Shown here: positions 25,650 to 38,662 of the stretch, one piece after another
How the letters are laid out: each line of letters opens with the position of its first letter
Position numbering within the stretch: the first letter of the stretch is position 1
Assembly (NCBI GenBank): GCA_029379385.1
Contig: CM055605.1
Location: 4,871,001 to 4,935,000, forward strand
DNA from: Quillaja saponaria
Lineage: Eukaryota > Streptophyta > Magnoliopsida > Fabales > Quillajaceae
Length of the DNA stretch: 64,000 nt
Direction: 5' to 3'
Notes under the pieces: model-generated
Seen by the model: only the letters and a program-made list of their open reading frames with translations
The model's database searches: none
Told to the model about the DNA's origin: nothing
Position numbers and translations under genes: made by a program

Positions 25650-28600
25650 TTTTAAGGATAAAGTTGAAAAATAATATTATTCTCATAGACCAAAGCAACA
25701 AATAAACCGAACACCAAATCCACTTGGGTTATTGTGGGCTACACATGAACCCCGTAAAGCCCAAAGCAATTTACCTGAGACTTGGGTAGCAGTATGATTA
25801 ATGGGCTTTGTTTTGGTTTTTTACTATCTCTAGCTAAGAGGCTAGAGGCCTGAAAGTAAATGAATGGAATACCTATTTGGTTCGGGACGCAAAATAATAA
25901 TAATAATAATAGTAATTAGTAATGTCTCTTGACATTCGTTTTCATTGTCTCGTCCCATAATTAAAGGTTAAATCTTATTTATTTTAAACTCTACCAAAGA
26001 GAAAGAAAATTTAACAAAAATTAACTTTTTTGTTTCATCCATTTTCTTTTCTTTCCCTTTCACCTCTGAAAGATTTTAGGTAAGAAAGAAATAAACATGG
26101 GTAGAGCATGTTTGGAATATAAAATTGCAAGTGTGAATGAGATTATAAGCCTCCCAAGATCAATAATGACATGTGAAGAAAGGAGTGTAAAGGATAGGTC
26201 CATTCTACCTTTAAAATGACTCTGAAAAGGGTCCTACATTCATTATCTTACAAACTTGTCTGTCCCTAAAATGTTATTTATGTTTACTCTTCATATTTAC
26301 TTTATACAAAAGAATAAAGAGGACTGATCAATTCAATCTGAGTTTTAATGATGTAAATATGAGGTCATTCTGTGCAACTATTATGAGAAATGTTTCTTGG
26401 AATAATATGATGAACTAATCTTGTTAGCCAAATTTACCAAAAGTACAATTAAAGTAAACAAATAGACTAATTATAATACCATATTACGGGCTGGCATAAC
26501 AAAATTACAGTGAGTAATAATTAGTGTAAGTGAATAGTAAATCTTGTCACTCTCTTATTTATTGATAAAATGAAATTTCAATAAATTATAAATTTTTTTA
26601 ATGAAAAATTAAATTGCAAGAAGACAAGAAATGGAACAGGTTTCAACCAAAGTCCTCAAATTTTTGTAGGATTTATATAACAAAAGGTTGTGATAGGTGT
26701 GGGGGCCAAATAATGACCAAAGGAATTATGTTTCAAGAGAGGGTCAAGAACCATGTCAACCCACCAGATGGGGAAGAACACTGTTTTAATTTTGTGACAA
26801 GAGAGAAAGGCCACTAGTCAAATTCTTTATTTAATTTTCTTAATGCCATCATCACCTTCATCACCATAATCTTTCTCTCCTTCTTTATGCTTGTAATGCC
26901 AAATACAAAATTTCAAATCAGAGAATTCAAACAAAGTCAATGAGGTAAAAAAAAAAAAATTAATAATACATATATATATATCAAAGGCTACTTCCTTTTT
27001 GTGGGGACAATAGGGTTTAGAGGGAGTTGGTAAGGGTAACAAAGCTAGAATTTAGACAAGTTTAAACTATTGAATAATGATCATAGTGGAATTCCAAAAC
27101 CTGATTGAATACTAAAGCATTAATTATTCAATTTGAAGATATCTGACTAGAACAAGAAACTTTGTGTCTGTCTATGTTTTATAAGATGTTAATTAATATT
27201 AATTGAATTACAATGAGGTGCCAACTTTTGAGAAGTTGGGTGGCAAATGGCAATGACAGAGTCTTTTGGGTATGATGAACCAAGTGGAAATCTTGGTTGG
27301 CTTTGTCATGAAAGTATGTGATTGGTGAGGAAGAATTATGTTATACTAATATATTTCTTAGTGGGTGAGTATGAAGCAAAATATTATATTAGTTTAGAGA
27401 AAATTCATAGAATTAGTCTAAGTTTTTCTCCAATCTGCTTTGTTTTGTGATGGTTTGAAAGCAGTTGTACTACTTCTATTCTCAATTCAAATTTTGTACT
27501 GATTACATACAAACAACGAGAAATGATGATAATATCCAGAATACAAACTCTTTGAATCTGGTTTAGATGAGTATTTACCTAATTAATTAAAAAAAAAAGA
27601 TGTAAACCATCGAATTTGCTACTTCAAAAATTATATTAGTTGACTTGTGTAGAATAGTTATAACTAGTTGACTTACGACTTACCAAACAAATATATATAT
27701 ATCACTGCCCATCGGATTAGCACTACAAGAATTTAATTAGCTATCCCATCAAACTAATTAATTGCTATGAAGTTTGTAAATATCTAAGGTACTACATGTA
27801 AAGAACTAAACCCCAATCACACATTCTTGGAGAGAGAGGTGAGAGTATCACATCAAAGCTAATTAATGTTGGTTTAGTGACTTCCAACGTAATGTTTAAT
27901 TATAATTAAACGTAGTATACCAATGAGTACCAGCTAGTTGAGCAAAAGATCACACTGTGTTTGCTGAATTGTGTTTGAGAAGTAAACCAAGCCATCATGA
28001 ATGAATGGCGTGTAAGGCAGAGTCTGACTAATTTCAATGTTTCACTACCCTCAATAACGATGTGGCTGACTATAATGACTTTGCGAAAATAGAAAAAGAA
28101 AAAGAAAAAGAAAGAATTTACTAGTTAGAAGTCAAACACCTTAGTGGAATGACAAAAACACATGGGCTTCAAGAAAAAGAAAAAAAAAAGCAGCATTTTT
28201 TTCATTGTTTGTGTGTTTCAAATCTCAGTGATTAAAGAAATCTAAGTCTTGGACGATGCAAGTGAGCTCTTAGACATGTACTCAACTCATTTTTACACTC
28301 ACTCGTGTGGTTTGTCCCAAACAAGTTTTTTTTCTATTTCTCTCAGGCATTTTGTCAGTCATGTGGGGTAGGTCACTACTCACTAGTTTGTGTCTCACTC
28401 TGTCGCTAGCTCTTTCAGTTAATTTGTCAGTTTGCACACCTCAAGCTTACAACCAAATGACATCATTTTTAATCTTACAAGTACACAAAAATTTGTCCCA
28501 ATTTGCTCAATATCATTAGAGAAGCAGTAGCACTGCTTGTAGCTTCCAAATCCCGTGTTTCACTTGACAATGATTATTATCAAAATATAGCAGCAAAACT

Positions 28601-29097
28601 TAACAGCATGCATGAAAGTTTTCAGCTTTCTTAATTAGTAGCGTCTGTCATGTACTAGGGTAGTGGGCAATTCTTAAAAAACAAAAGTTAGTGATACAGT
28701 AAAAGCAAATATGCAATTGATCATCAAATTATGCATACACAACAAGTTCTATATATGAATTAATGTATCTAAGTTTGACCCTTCATTTGTCAACTACTCC
28801 CACTCATTAAAGAATGATAGAATTAATCAGTGAATGCACTAAAAGATTCATAAGCATGGCCTATTCAATTAATGGCTCTCAATTTAGTTTGAGTCCTCTG
28901 TTCATTACCAAAAAACTGACAAACATGCTTTCTCCGGGTCTGTTGGGCAATTGGGCTGAGAAAATTGTAGTCTGAAAGTGAGAAAGTATGGAAGAATAGA
29001 CGGTGATTGTATGGGTTGGGTACAACTTTGGTAGGTCCAAATGACTAGGATAGCAGAATATTCAATTATCAGTCACTTTCAGGGCTCTGACTCTCAA

Positions 29098-29170
29098 GAA
29101 GAATGAAAGGAAACGAAAGGAATGGAAAGGAAAGGAAAGGAAGGGAAGGGAAGAGGAGGAGGAGGCGGCA
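29098..29170 (+). repeat. Purine-rich GGAAA/GGGAA simple repeat
   Basis: An almost pure A/G tract of repeated GGAAAG, GGGAAG and GAGGAG units grades into GGAGGCGGC. Such homopurine tracts can form triplex DNA or act as GAGA-type sites. No gene start is adjacent. Confidence 0.7.
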
Positions 29171-30510
29171 GCCTACAGAAGGGGTTGACAGTATGGGACC
29201 TACGTGTCTTCGCACGCGTGCACGCTAACCGTGTGGATCCCACTCGTTGACTCTTTGTGGACTAAAAGTCAAAACTAATTTTATTTGTATTAAGACAGGA
29301 AAATGACACACAACACCGTCTCCTTATCCCAAGTTTAGTCAAAATTTTATAACTTAATTCAATAAAAAAAATTAATTGTAATTAATCCAAGTTTTTATAA
29401 TTACCTTTCTTTCCCCCCCCCTCAAAATATATACCATTTAAGCTAAAATTGTAGAAAATAAACTTAAGAAGCATTGCTAACTCAAACTTACTTGACCGCA
29501 AAGTTTATAATTAATGATAAATTTATATACTCATAAATAATTATAATTATCTTCAAATTGACTAGTATAAATATTGATAAATTTTTACAAATTGACGATG
29601 ATAATTTTGAGTTTGATATTCTCTACTAAAAAATATAATATACTCTTATATTTGATGTATTAAAAGAAAAATTACACTTTTTTCACTATATCAATCCTCT
29701 TAGGTTGATCACATCACATAACTCTGTCCACAAAAAACGATTGTATTGAAGATTGATATGAATGGGGTGTCACAACAAATTCTCAAATTCAAAACTTTTT
29801 TGAATTAGAGCTAAACAAATTTATCATTAAGACAAGTAAATAACATCTCATCCAATATAATCCTACGAATCCTGTCAATAAAGAAAATAAATTGGCCATT
29901 GACTTTCAAAATTTGATTGACTACAAATTGAATGCCTCTTGTGAATATGATCTTATCCTTGACCAAAACAAGTTCAACTTAGTATAATTATTAAGACACG
30001 TACGCAAGCATTGATCAATTCTTGAATAACTCAGAAATTGACTTTATGTATACAAAATATCCCATGGAAATATGTCAAACTGAGTCATGCATTCACCAAG
30101 AAATATAATATTTATAAATACATATACTTATCTTAATTGTCTAAAAGTTAGGCGAAAAATATCCAAAATGTGGGTGATAATGATATTAAAACGGAAGTTT
30201 TGACAGTACTAAGAATCTGTTTAGATTTAATTTGCTCGTAAGTTATATATATATATATATATTTGGTTTAACTATAAGGCGGTGGTTTAATTAAATTAGA
30301 AAGACTACACTTGCTGTATATGACTTTTATTTCTCTCAATCTCGAAGAATATCTTCTTAATATTGAGCTCAACTACTTAAAGTTAAATCTTGAAGGACAT
30401 TTATAACAAATATCATATACACCAATATGAAGGATATAACAAATTAACAATGAGTTGGTTTAGCAGTCAAAATAGTACTCATGAAACTATTTCCTCTGTT
30501 AAATTAAGAA

Positions 30511-30622
30511 TTCGAGTTTTCTTAACTAGTCATTGTTGGAGTTCGAATTCTCTTAATAGTCTTTGTTGGAGTTTGAGTTCTCTTGACAATTCTTGTTAGA
30601 GTTCGAGTCTTCTTGACAATTA
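30511..30622 (+). repeat. 30-bp tandem repeat, about 3.7 copies
   Basis: Units begin at 30511, 30541, 30571 and 30601, with an exact 30-base step. Each contains a variant of GTTCGA(A/G)TTCTCTT followed by TTGTTGGA or TTGTTAGA. The copies differ at several positions, so the array is not very recent. Confidence 0.8.
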
Positions 30623-31027
30623 ATCTATGTTTTTACCCATAAATGTGACTATTCCCGCCATCCACATATCTTTTCATTTTCTTTTATAAATAAATAAATA
30701 AAAAAGATAGAATGAAAGATCACAACACCTTCATATAAGTCAATTGAAATAAGAAAATTTAAAGCATTCTATTTTTTAGGAAATTTGTCATATTCACAAA
30801 GCTAAATAAAAGTCAGGACGTTTAAAGTAATTCCTTCGTGGGCTCCACACCAGCACAGAGTAGCAACCTGGCATATCCTAATTATACAAGGGCGTACCAC
30901 AAAAAGTAAAGTTTCATAATCTATATTTTATAAAAGTTATAGTAAATGTAATCAGCTCATTATTTAAAATGTCTGTAATATAATAAGACACAACGAGTCT
31001 CCTTCCAAAAAAATTAAATAAATTAAT

Positions 31028-31190
31028 ATGTTACAATGAAGCTAATTTGGTTGAAGTTCTTAAAATTAAAAAATAAAATTAATATATGTTACAATGAAGC
31101 TAATTTGGTTGAAGTTCTTAAAATTAAAAAAATAAAATTAATATATGTTACAATGAAGCTAATTTGGTTGAAGTTCTTAAAATTATATTA
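31028..31190 (+). repeat. 58-59-bp tandem repeat, three copies
   Basis: GTTACAATGAAGCTAATTTG starts at 31030, 31088 and 31147, and each copy continues through TTGAAGTTCTTAAAATTA. The three copies are nearly identical, differing mainly in the length of an A-run, so the expansion is recent. The array lies about 400 bases upstream of the bHLH gene. Confidence 0.9.
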
Positions 31191-31397
31191 ATTAATTTTA
31201 CCGATCGAGCTAACATATATTTAATACTTTATAATTTTTATTTTTTTAAAAAAGATTACAATTAAAAGAAATTAAATTTCAAAATTAATGAGCTTGAAAT
31301 CCTCTGTCTAATCACCCCTGAATTATCAAATGTGAACCACATTGAGGTTAACTGTTTTCAGTACTTAGCACATAAACTGTTTTCCCTTAGCTGCCAA

Positions 31398-31405
31398 TAT
31401 AAATA
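31398..31405 (+). promoter_or_regulatory. TATA box of the bHLH gene
   Basis: TATAAATA lies 192 bases upstream of the start codon at 31590. It is preceded by CCAAT (31394-31398) overlapping the same site. The spacing suits a 5' leader of about 160 bases. Confidence 0.6.
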
Positions 31406-31589
31406 CTGGGAAGCAGCGAACCGTTATTCATTCATTTTTATCAAAACCCACACATCTCAAAGAAGCAGAACAATCAGAAGCTACAAGCCTAGTACTACAC
31501 CAGCAGACCAAGAAACACACACCAAAAAATACAGATACAGATACATATACACACACATAGCAATAGTTTGATTTTAATTGTTGTTGAAG

Positions 31590-33570
31590 ATGGCAGATGA
31601 TCAATTCCAAACAAGTGGAAATTGGTGGGATCCAACAAGAAACAGATTCGAAACCAGTGCCACACAATCTTCATCTTCAGGGATTAATAGTATGGGAAAC
31701 TTAGGTTGGCAACCAGATATGGTAGTACTGGATATGAAGCCAAGGTCTTCCATGGATTCCATGTCAGCATCTTGCACTTCTTCTATGGTTTTTCATGACA
31801 CCCAGAAGCTCCAAACACCCGATTCTTCTGCGACCGATCCCAACTTGCATATGATGGGTTTAGGCCTTTCCTCTCAACCCTTGGATTGGAATCACCACCA
31901 AGCTTCTTTACTGTAAGTCAAAAAATTGATTGTTTTTTAATTTTCTGTTTAAATATACAAATGATTAAATGTCTCGTTGTTTATTTTTGTAATTTATGGA
32001 CAGTCGTAGTGAAAAGGTTGCAGACAGCAGTTTTCGCTCCATGCTTCAAGAAAACACAAATTTTCAACAATTTTTCTCTGCTGACTCTACAAGTAATGAT
32101 TTTAAGCAAGTGAATAGGGGGTTCTCTTTGGATCAACCTCATGAATTTAGTCCTCAATATAGCTCAGGTGATAGTACAGTGACTAGTAATTTTCAAATAG
32201 CTGCAGACTCATCAGCTTTATATGGAACTCCATCAATATTACAAGGACTATTGGGCTCATCGTCTCCACAGAATCAGCAGGCATCGTTTGATCATAACCG
32301 TCCAATTATGAATAGTTTTCCATACCAACAAGTTGCAACAGCAAGTTATGGATTGAATTGTTCAAGTGAATTGTTACCGCCTTCTTCGTCTTCTAATTGG
32401 TCTAAAGTTCCACAGTTTTTAAGGTCTTCACCTCCAAAACCAAACCAGCAACTGCATTTCACCAACAATGCACCTTTTTGGAACGCGTCCGAGGCTGCTG
32501 CCATTAAAGATGTCCGGTCTGGCTTCTTCCCTTCATTGCAACCGCCATTTCCCACGACAAACTTTGTTGACGTACAAACAAAGGTATATATATATATGAT
32601 CAATAACATTATAATTAAATCATGTTTCATTAAATTAATCATGTAGTGATGGTTTTGTAGAATATATCAGAAGGTAGAGAGTCAAGTGGTGGGGTGAAGA
32701 AAAGTGGGAATGAAGCAGCAGCATCCAAAAGGCCTAGAAATGAAACCGCGTCGCCTTTGCCAGCTTTCAAGGTATACAATAAGTGTAAAGAGGGAATATA
32801 TTAACCTTTTGAGTGACACAAATAGGAAGATGGAGCTGAGCTATAGCTTTAAAACTTTTCTTATCTTTTTTTCTCTTTGAATATGATCTTAGGTGAGAAA
32901 AGAGAAGATGGGGGACAGAATCACTGCACTTCAACAATTGGTTTCGCCTTTCGGAAAGGTACTAATTAAGCTTCAAAATCAATCATTATCTTTGTGAATT
33001 CATGACCAAAAGAAAAGAGAAGATCATAAAAAGCTTTGAATTCATATGGAGTTTAAATCTTTGTTGCATATTGTGTTTGTCAGACTGATACAGCCTCAGT
33101 GCTCTCTGAAGCCATTGAGTACATTAAATTCCTCCATGAACAAGTCACTGTATGTCCCATTACCAATTCATTAGTATCATTTATATATATTTTTCTCAAA
33201 TATAATAGTAAAGTTGGACTATATTTTTTTCTTTTTCCCTATTAGGTTTTGAGCACACCATATATGAAAAATGGAGCTCCTATACAGCATCAACAGGTAC
33301 TAGTCATTCACTAGGTCTATATATATTTTCTCGTAGAATCATTCACTCAAAAATTTAAGCAGTTTGTCGAAACTAGTTTATGAACGAATGAGTTTTAATT
33401 ATTTTTTTCCTATACAGAACTCCGGTAAATGTAAGGAATCGGATCAAGGTTCAAAGCAAGATCTTAAAAGCCGAGGATTATGTTTGGTACCGGTTTCAAG
33501 CACATTTCCAGTGACACATGAAAGCACAATTGATTTTTGGACACCAACATTTGGAGGAACTTTCAGATAA
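31590..33570 (+). CDS. Atypical bHLH transcription factor (bHLH112/123-like)
   Basis: Seven exons (31590-31912, 32004-32583, 32661-32771, 32893-32958, 33084-33149, 33246-33296, 33418-33570) splice in frame through GT-AG introns to 449 residues. The protein starts MADDQFQTSGNWWDPTRNRF, typical of the plant subfamily with an N-terminal WW motif. A long Ser/Gln/Asn-rich middle follows. The bHLH lies at about residues 325-392: KRPRNETASPLPAFKVRKEK, MGDRITALQQLVSPFGKTD, TASVLSEAIEYIKFLHEQV, then VLSTPYMK. The basic region lacks the His-Glu-Arg residues that read an E-box, so DNA binding should differ from classical bHLH proteins. Arabidopsis bHLH112, a relative, acts in stress and root responses. 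The start was chosen as the ATG at 31590, since upstream in-frame codons are TTG. Which Arabidopsis member is orthologous is not settled. Confidence 0.92.
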
Positions 33571-35682
33571 AGGAAAGAGATCAAATGCCTCTGCAACTAG
33601 CTAGCTAGTAGTATACAGCTTATCAAACTTAGCCAAGTTGGGAATGATAAGAACTGAACACATGAATAGAAAGGCCACATATGTATATGTAAAGTTGTTA
33701 CATCTGGTTCATGGAGGTTGGAAACAAATCAAAACATTGAAAGAGAAAGAAAAGAAAGTGACTCTTCAAAAAGAAAGGCAAATTGTTGGGCCAACTGCAT
33801 GAAGAATGATGCAGGGTTTCTCGGCCAATATTGGGAGACCAATTTGGAGCATTTTAACTTTTTATTTGTAATAATTGAAGAATTATATATATGCTTAGAC
33901 CAAGCTAGGTTGGATTAGGAATGACAAAAGTTGCTTGAATTAGAAGAAAAAAATTTGTTGTTATAGCTGAAGATAAAGGAGCTTTAAATTATTGTTGTTA
34001 TATTATAATGAACATTACTACCTTTAATTAGCTTTTAATTTTTTCAAGGGAATAAAAACTGAATTATAGAATATAGGGAGTGAGTGTGGGGATGTCATTT
34101 GAATGGAAATCTCACTTTTGATTTCTTTATGTCTTTGGAATATAATGTTAGTGGAAGTCAGAGGATGACCCACATTTTGTTTTCCTTCCTCTAAGTTTTC
34201 AAAAAAAAAATTCTCTTTCAAACCAAATTTTATTTTTTTAAGGAATTTTTAGAAATTAAATAATTTTTAATTAGATGCCATGACACATGCTTTTGTGTGC
34301 TTTTTGTCGAATGGTCACATTGAGGAACTTCAATTGGAAGTACATAGAGAGAGAAGAAAACCCCATAAATATTTGTATCATCCATGTGGACTTCTAAAAG
34401 CCACATATCATCCACATTTATCTCTTAATTATGATTGGTATTGCTTTCTTTCTTCCATATTTCCTTTTGCTTTTTATAGACGCAAGCAGGCACATTTTTC
34501 TAAAGATTTGAACTGAATTAATATGATATCAAAATTTATTATTTAATTATTATTGTTATTTATAACTTAATTTTAAACAAATCGAGTCATCTTCACTTTG
34601 AAACAACATTTCATAACCATGGTTAAAACTTTTACTACATTAATATCGTTATATTTAGAATTTGATTAGCATCTTCTCTAGGCTTGAGCAAATTGCTTCC
34701 ATATATATATATATATATTAGTCCCTTTTTCTAAGATTATCTCTCATTCCTAGGAGGACCTTTTAAAAGCTTGAGGTTTAAATTTATCACAAAGTTTCTT
34801 TATTTAATTATAGTTTGGATCAACTAATTCTAAAAACATGATTGCTAATGAATAAAAGCTGATGATAATTGAGTAGATAAAGAAAAGGGATAGAATTAGA
34901 ATCTTGAAATTGTAGAGGGACATGACAATTGTCGTAAGATTCCAAAATTTTAATTTTTGTTTTACCTAATTTTCTATGCAGCCAAACAAAACAAAACAAA
35001 AAAATTATGAATCCTATTATAGTCACAGCTTCTTTGATATAACATTTGTTTTACTTTCACTTGTAGTACAAATAATAATGGCTATCATTTTAAGAAAACA
35101 AAAATGATGTAGCTAGACTCATTATTACAAGCTATGCATCCAAAGATTTGAGTAATTAATAGGTAGCTTTTGTAGGATTTCATTCCTAGGTTTTCTGAGT
35201 GGGCAATGGTATATATCACAGTGCTGCTGATCAATGATCATCACCTTTTGAAAGGGTCTGTGACTGTGAAATCAGATTCCATTAAACTTACTGTTGAAAC
35301 TCATGGGTTTTGGCAGTAAGAAAAGAAAAGCTAATAGGGTTAGACACATTTGTCCTAAATAAAAACAATATATAAAAAAAAAGAACATAGAATTAGATGC
35401 ATGTAAAGCTAGATACAAGCTAATAATCGAAAGAAAGAAAAAATCTTAAAGAGAATATATAGCATGGAAGCATAAGATACACAACCAACTTTTTATCATT
35501 AACAATAATGACTAGTGTGTAACACTCGTACAAAGCAGAATTTGAATAAAACAACAATTACCTTTGAGCAGAGAAAAGAGAGATTACAATGTTTTCTATG
35601 GATAAAAAATGCGAAAATGCTTTTAAACAATAAATTTATATTCTTTATACTTGGCAAATAGTATTTCAATGTTAAAGTAACA
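33571..35682. other. Intergenic region between bHLH and FQR1 genes
   Basis: The first few hundred bases probably form the bHLH 3' untranslated region. The two genes converge here. The rest is AT-rich, with a TA microsatellite near 34701-34720. No gene is supported. Confidence 0.5.
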
Positions 35683-38582
35683 TCAAGCAACTCCTTTCAG
35701 CTTCTTTGTGATGGTGGCTATATACTTCCCCTGGTGGAATGCTTGCTCCAACTCCAGCTCGGATGGCTGTCTTGAGCCATCCCCAGCAAATGTTCCTGCA
35801 CCGTAAGGACTTCCACCTTTCACTTGCTCCATCTCAAACATGCCAGCTCCAAATGTGTATCCAATGGGAACAAATATCATTCCATGATGAACCAACTGAG
35901 TGATAGCTGTCAACCTATAATTTGGCAAGAATTAAAAATTTGATCATTCCTAGATTTGAGAAAAAAAAAATCAACAAACTGAGCTGTCAGAGACAGGAAT
36001 TTACGCTGTAGTCTCTTGTCCACCTCCCTGGGATCCAGTGCTAAAGAAGATCCCAGCAGGCTTTCCAGCAAGCTGTTGTGTTCTCCACAAACCTCCAGTG
36101 GAATCTAGAAATGCTTTGAATTGAGCGGCCATCATTCCAAATCTTGTTGGGAAGCCAAAAATAAAACCATCACCGTCCAAAAGTTCGTTGGCTGTTATGA
36201 TGGGTGCATCACTCTTAGGGGGTGCACTCATCTTACCAAGCACCTCATCTTGTAGTGTCTCTGGTACCTGTTTCACAGGTCCAATAAAGTCAGCCTGGTA
36301 TTTTTCCATTTTCATCCACCCAAAAATTAAGCCAATCACAAGTTACGACTCTCATCAAGCCAGGGTATAGATTTTTCTTCAATTGGTAACAGCACAACTA
36401 GGATTCAAATTAGCATGTTACAAGGAATTAACCTTAGTTCTAAAATCTGCTCTCTGAAGAGTTAGTATATTTTGCTATGTACTAGCTTAGGTTACAGAAG
36501 CTACACAGTTTGCAATGCATCAGTAACATGAATTTATAAATTTGGATACATGCCTGCCATAGTTTGGCTTCCACACCTTCAACGGATGCAGCCCCTTTCT
36601 TTATCTCCTCTGCTAGTTTCTCTACATGTCCGTACATTGAATAATACCTGTCAATTGTCATAACAATCAAATTTTGACCATAAATATGTTTTTTGATTGG
36701 ATGCCCTCAAAGAAAAAGTATGTCATAAAAATAAAGACTACAGAAGAATCAACAGTATACTTTCACCATGATGAAATTATAAAAAATTGAAATTGATTAA
36801 GAGAGAACAATAAATATACATTTGACATATGTTAAACTTAGTAGTTATTAAATTTTATTGCAGAATTTTAGATATTGACAGTCTAGATTTTGCAAGCAAA
36901 TGAAGGTTTTTGCACAGTAATATCAAATTTCACGTCCTCTGCTGGCGGCCTTGCAGTACAGAAAATACAGATATCCATGGCTACTCTGTACATATATTGG
37001 ACACAGAGAGGAAGACCCCTGACCAACAAAAATTCCAAACCTAGAAGACAGGATTAGGTTCCTAATCATTAGATCTTGGCGTGACCCTGGGAAAATGACT
37101 ATCAGAAAGGCTGCTACATTAAACAAACAAGTTTAGGAGAAAGATGGTGAATCTTTTGCCTTCACTTCTGACAACCCCATAGCTGTGAGCCTGTGATGCT
37201 AAGGAGGTCTATCTTAAACTAGTGTTGAAGAAATTGAAATTAGCAGACTACATATGGTGCGTAAAGAGACCTGAAGTAAACAACTATATCTGCTTAACAG
37301 GAAGACAAAGTTTGAAATAGCCCAAAGTGTTTCCTAATTACAAGACCTTCCTCTGGGTGGCACATTCAATCAATCACAGTGACCAGTCTATTTGAGAGAC
37401 AAAAAAGGCCCAAGTGGCAAGAAAGTATTTCAGGCTTGTAGCAAATGACACATTACCTATATCCATTAGTAAACCACTTTCTAAAAGTCATACAAATGAC
37501 TAAATAACATATCATTGAGATTTGAATAGAAAGTCACACAGTGAGTATTCATCTGATTCATCATTTCATCCTTCTTGTCATTGTTTAGATTTCTTTTATT
37601 TATCCAAAAAATTGGCCTAAGTACATTTAGCATAATAGTGTTCCTAAGATAATCAACAGTTGTAACTTGTAAGTATGACCTTGTCACAATCAATTACCAG
37701 ATCACATTTATCATGTTATCACGCAATTTATTTTTTTTGGGAGTGTTCAAGAATATAATCCCATTGTAAAATCATGATCACACAATATATACAGTGATGT
37801 AAATGCTTAAACGCATCACTAGATTTGGTCCTAGTCAACAAGCCAAATACATATAATGCAATAAGACACAATGCACATTAGCTGTGAAATGTACTAAATT
37901 ACTAATATAGAAGTTTGAACACAATAAATTCTTGAGGCTTGTTTATCAACATGGCTTAAAGTATGAGATATCAGGTCTAAACTTCAACTGGGAAACTAAG
38001 TTTTCTGGGTAAAGCATTGGAGCCTTATAGTTATTAAGGAGGAAGTGCAATATGATACCTTTTTATTAAAAAAAAGAAAAACGAAGGGTCATTGTGTCAA
38101 TCTAGTATTAAAGCCAAAACCTTTACATTCTCAGATCCCAAATGACTTATTCAAATTATTCATTTTCAAGTTAGAAACGGGAAATAAAACAGAACCCTGA
38201 ACCAACCAACAAAGGGACTCTACGCTATCAAATATAGTTCCTCTCCCTTCAAATTATAGTCAAATTCCAAGAATCTCCATAAAAGAGCAAATACAGTTAT
38301 CTATGTTAACAAAGGAAGAAGCTTTCAAAACGTTCATATCAGCTAGCACTTAACCACACTTCCCCGTAATCACAAACCCATATCCTAAAAATCAAAATTC
38401 TACCAGATCGGAGAATATCACATTTGCAGCTAATACATAAAATCAAGTTCCAAAACATCATAAACAGAAAATCATAGGAACAAAAACAGAATAGTAACTT
38501 CAAAAACAGTAAAGTTCAGTAATTAAAATCTAAAAATAACAAATTCAAGTAATACATACACAATATACACTTTAACAGCCAT
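35683..38582 (-). CDS. FQR1: NAD(P)H:quinone oxidoreductase, FQR1/WrbA type
   Basis: This is an FMN enzyme that reduces quinones by two electrons, avoiding semiquinone radicals; in Arabidopsis FQR1 is a primary auxin-response gene. Four exons (38560-38582, 36554-36647, 36005-36267, 35683-35914) splice in frame to 203 residues, the normal length. The start [20 protein letters not shown] carries the flavodoxin-like FMN phosphate loop. Further FMN-site motifs are [19 protein letters not shown] and [12 protein letters not shown]. The protein ends [11 protein letters not shown]. Exon 1 has only 23 coding bases and is followed by a 1.9-kb intron. The donor of intron 2 is GC, not GT (CAG|GCATGT); splicing there is required to keep the conserved LWQ-VPETL junction. 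A TATAAATA box lies 73 bases upstream of the start codon. Confidence 0.94.
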
Positions 38583-38654
38583 TGATGAAGTTCTCCAGAG
38601 TCCCTTGCCTCTCTCTCCTATTTGTGTTCTGAGCTGAATGTGGAGCGGAAGCCA

Positions 38655-38662
38655 TATTTATA
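38655..38662 (-). promoter_or_regulatory. TATA box of FQR1
   Basis: On the minus strand the sequence is TATAAATA, 73 bases upstream of the start codon at 38582. The short distance implies a short 5' leader of about 40 bases. Confidence 0.6.

Larger units (their letters stand above)
25650..31397. other. Gene-free region upstream of the bHLH gene
   Basis: No supported gene on either strand. The stretch contains AT microsatellites near 26970, 27690 and 30247, a purine-rich tract at 29100-29170, and two tandem repeat clusters described separately. The open frame at 26614-26817 has no family motif or plausible exon context. Confidence 0.5.

Noticed and set aside
26614..26817. 67-codon open frame on the plus strand
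   Set aside because: No domain, no plausible exon partners and no promoter; composition like the surrounding non-coding DNA.
30456..30551. Possible tRNA-derived SINE (box A-like TGGTTTAGCAG and box B-like AGTTCGAATTC)
   Set aside because: The boxes are about 84 bases apart, too far for a tRNA-type promoter, and box B is part of the 30-bp repeat.
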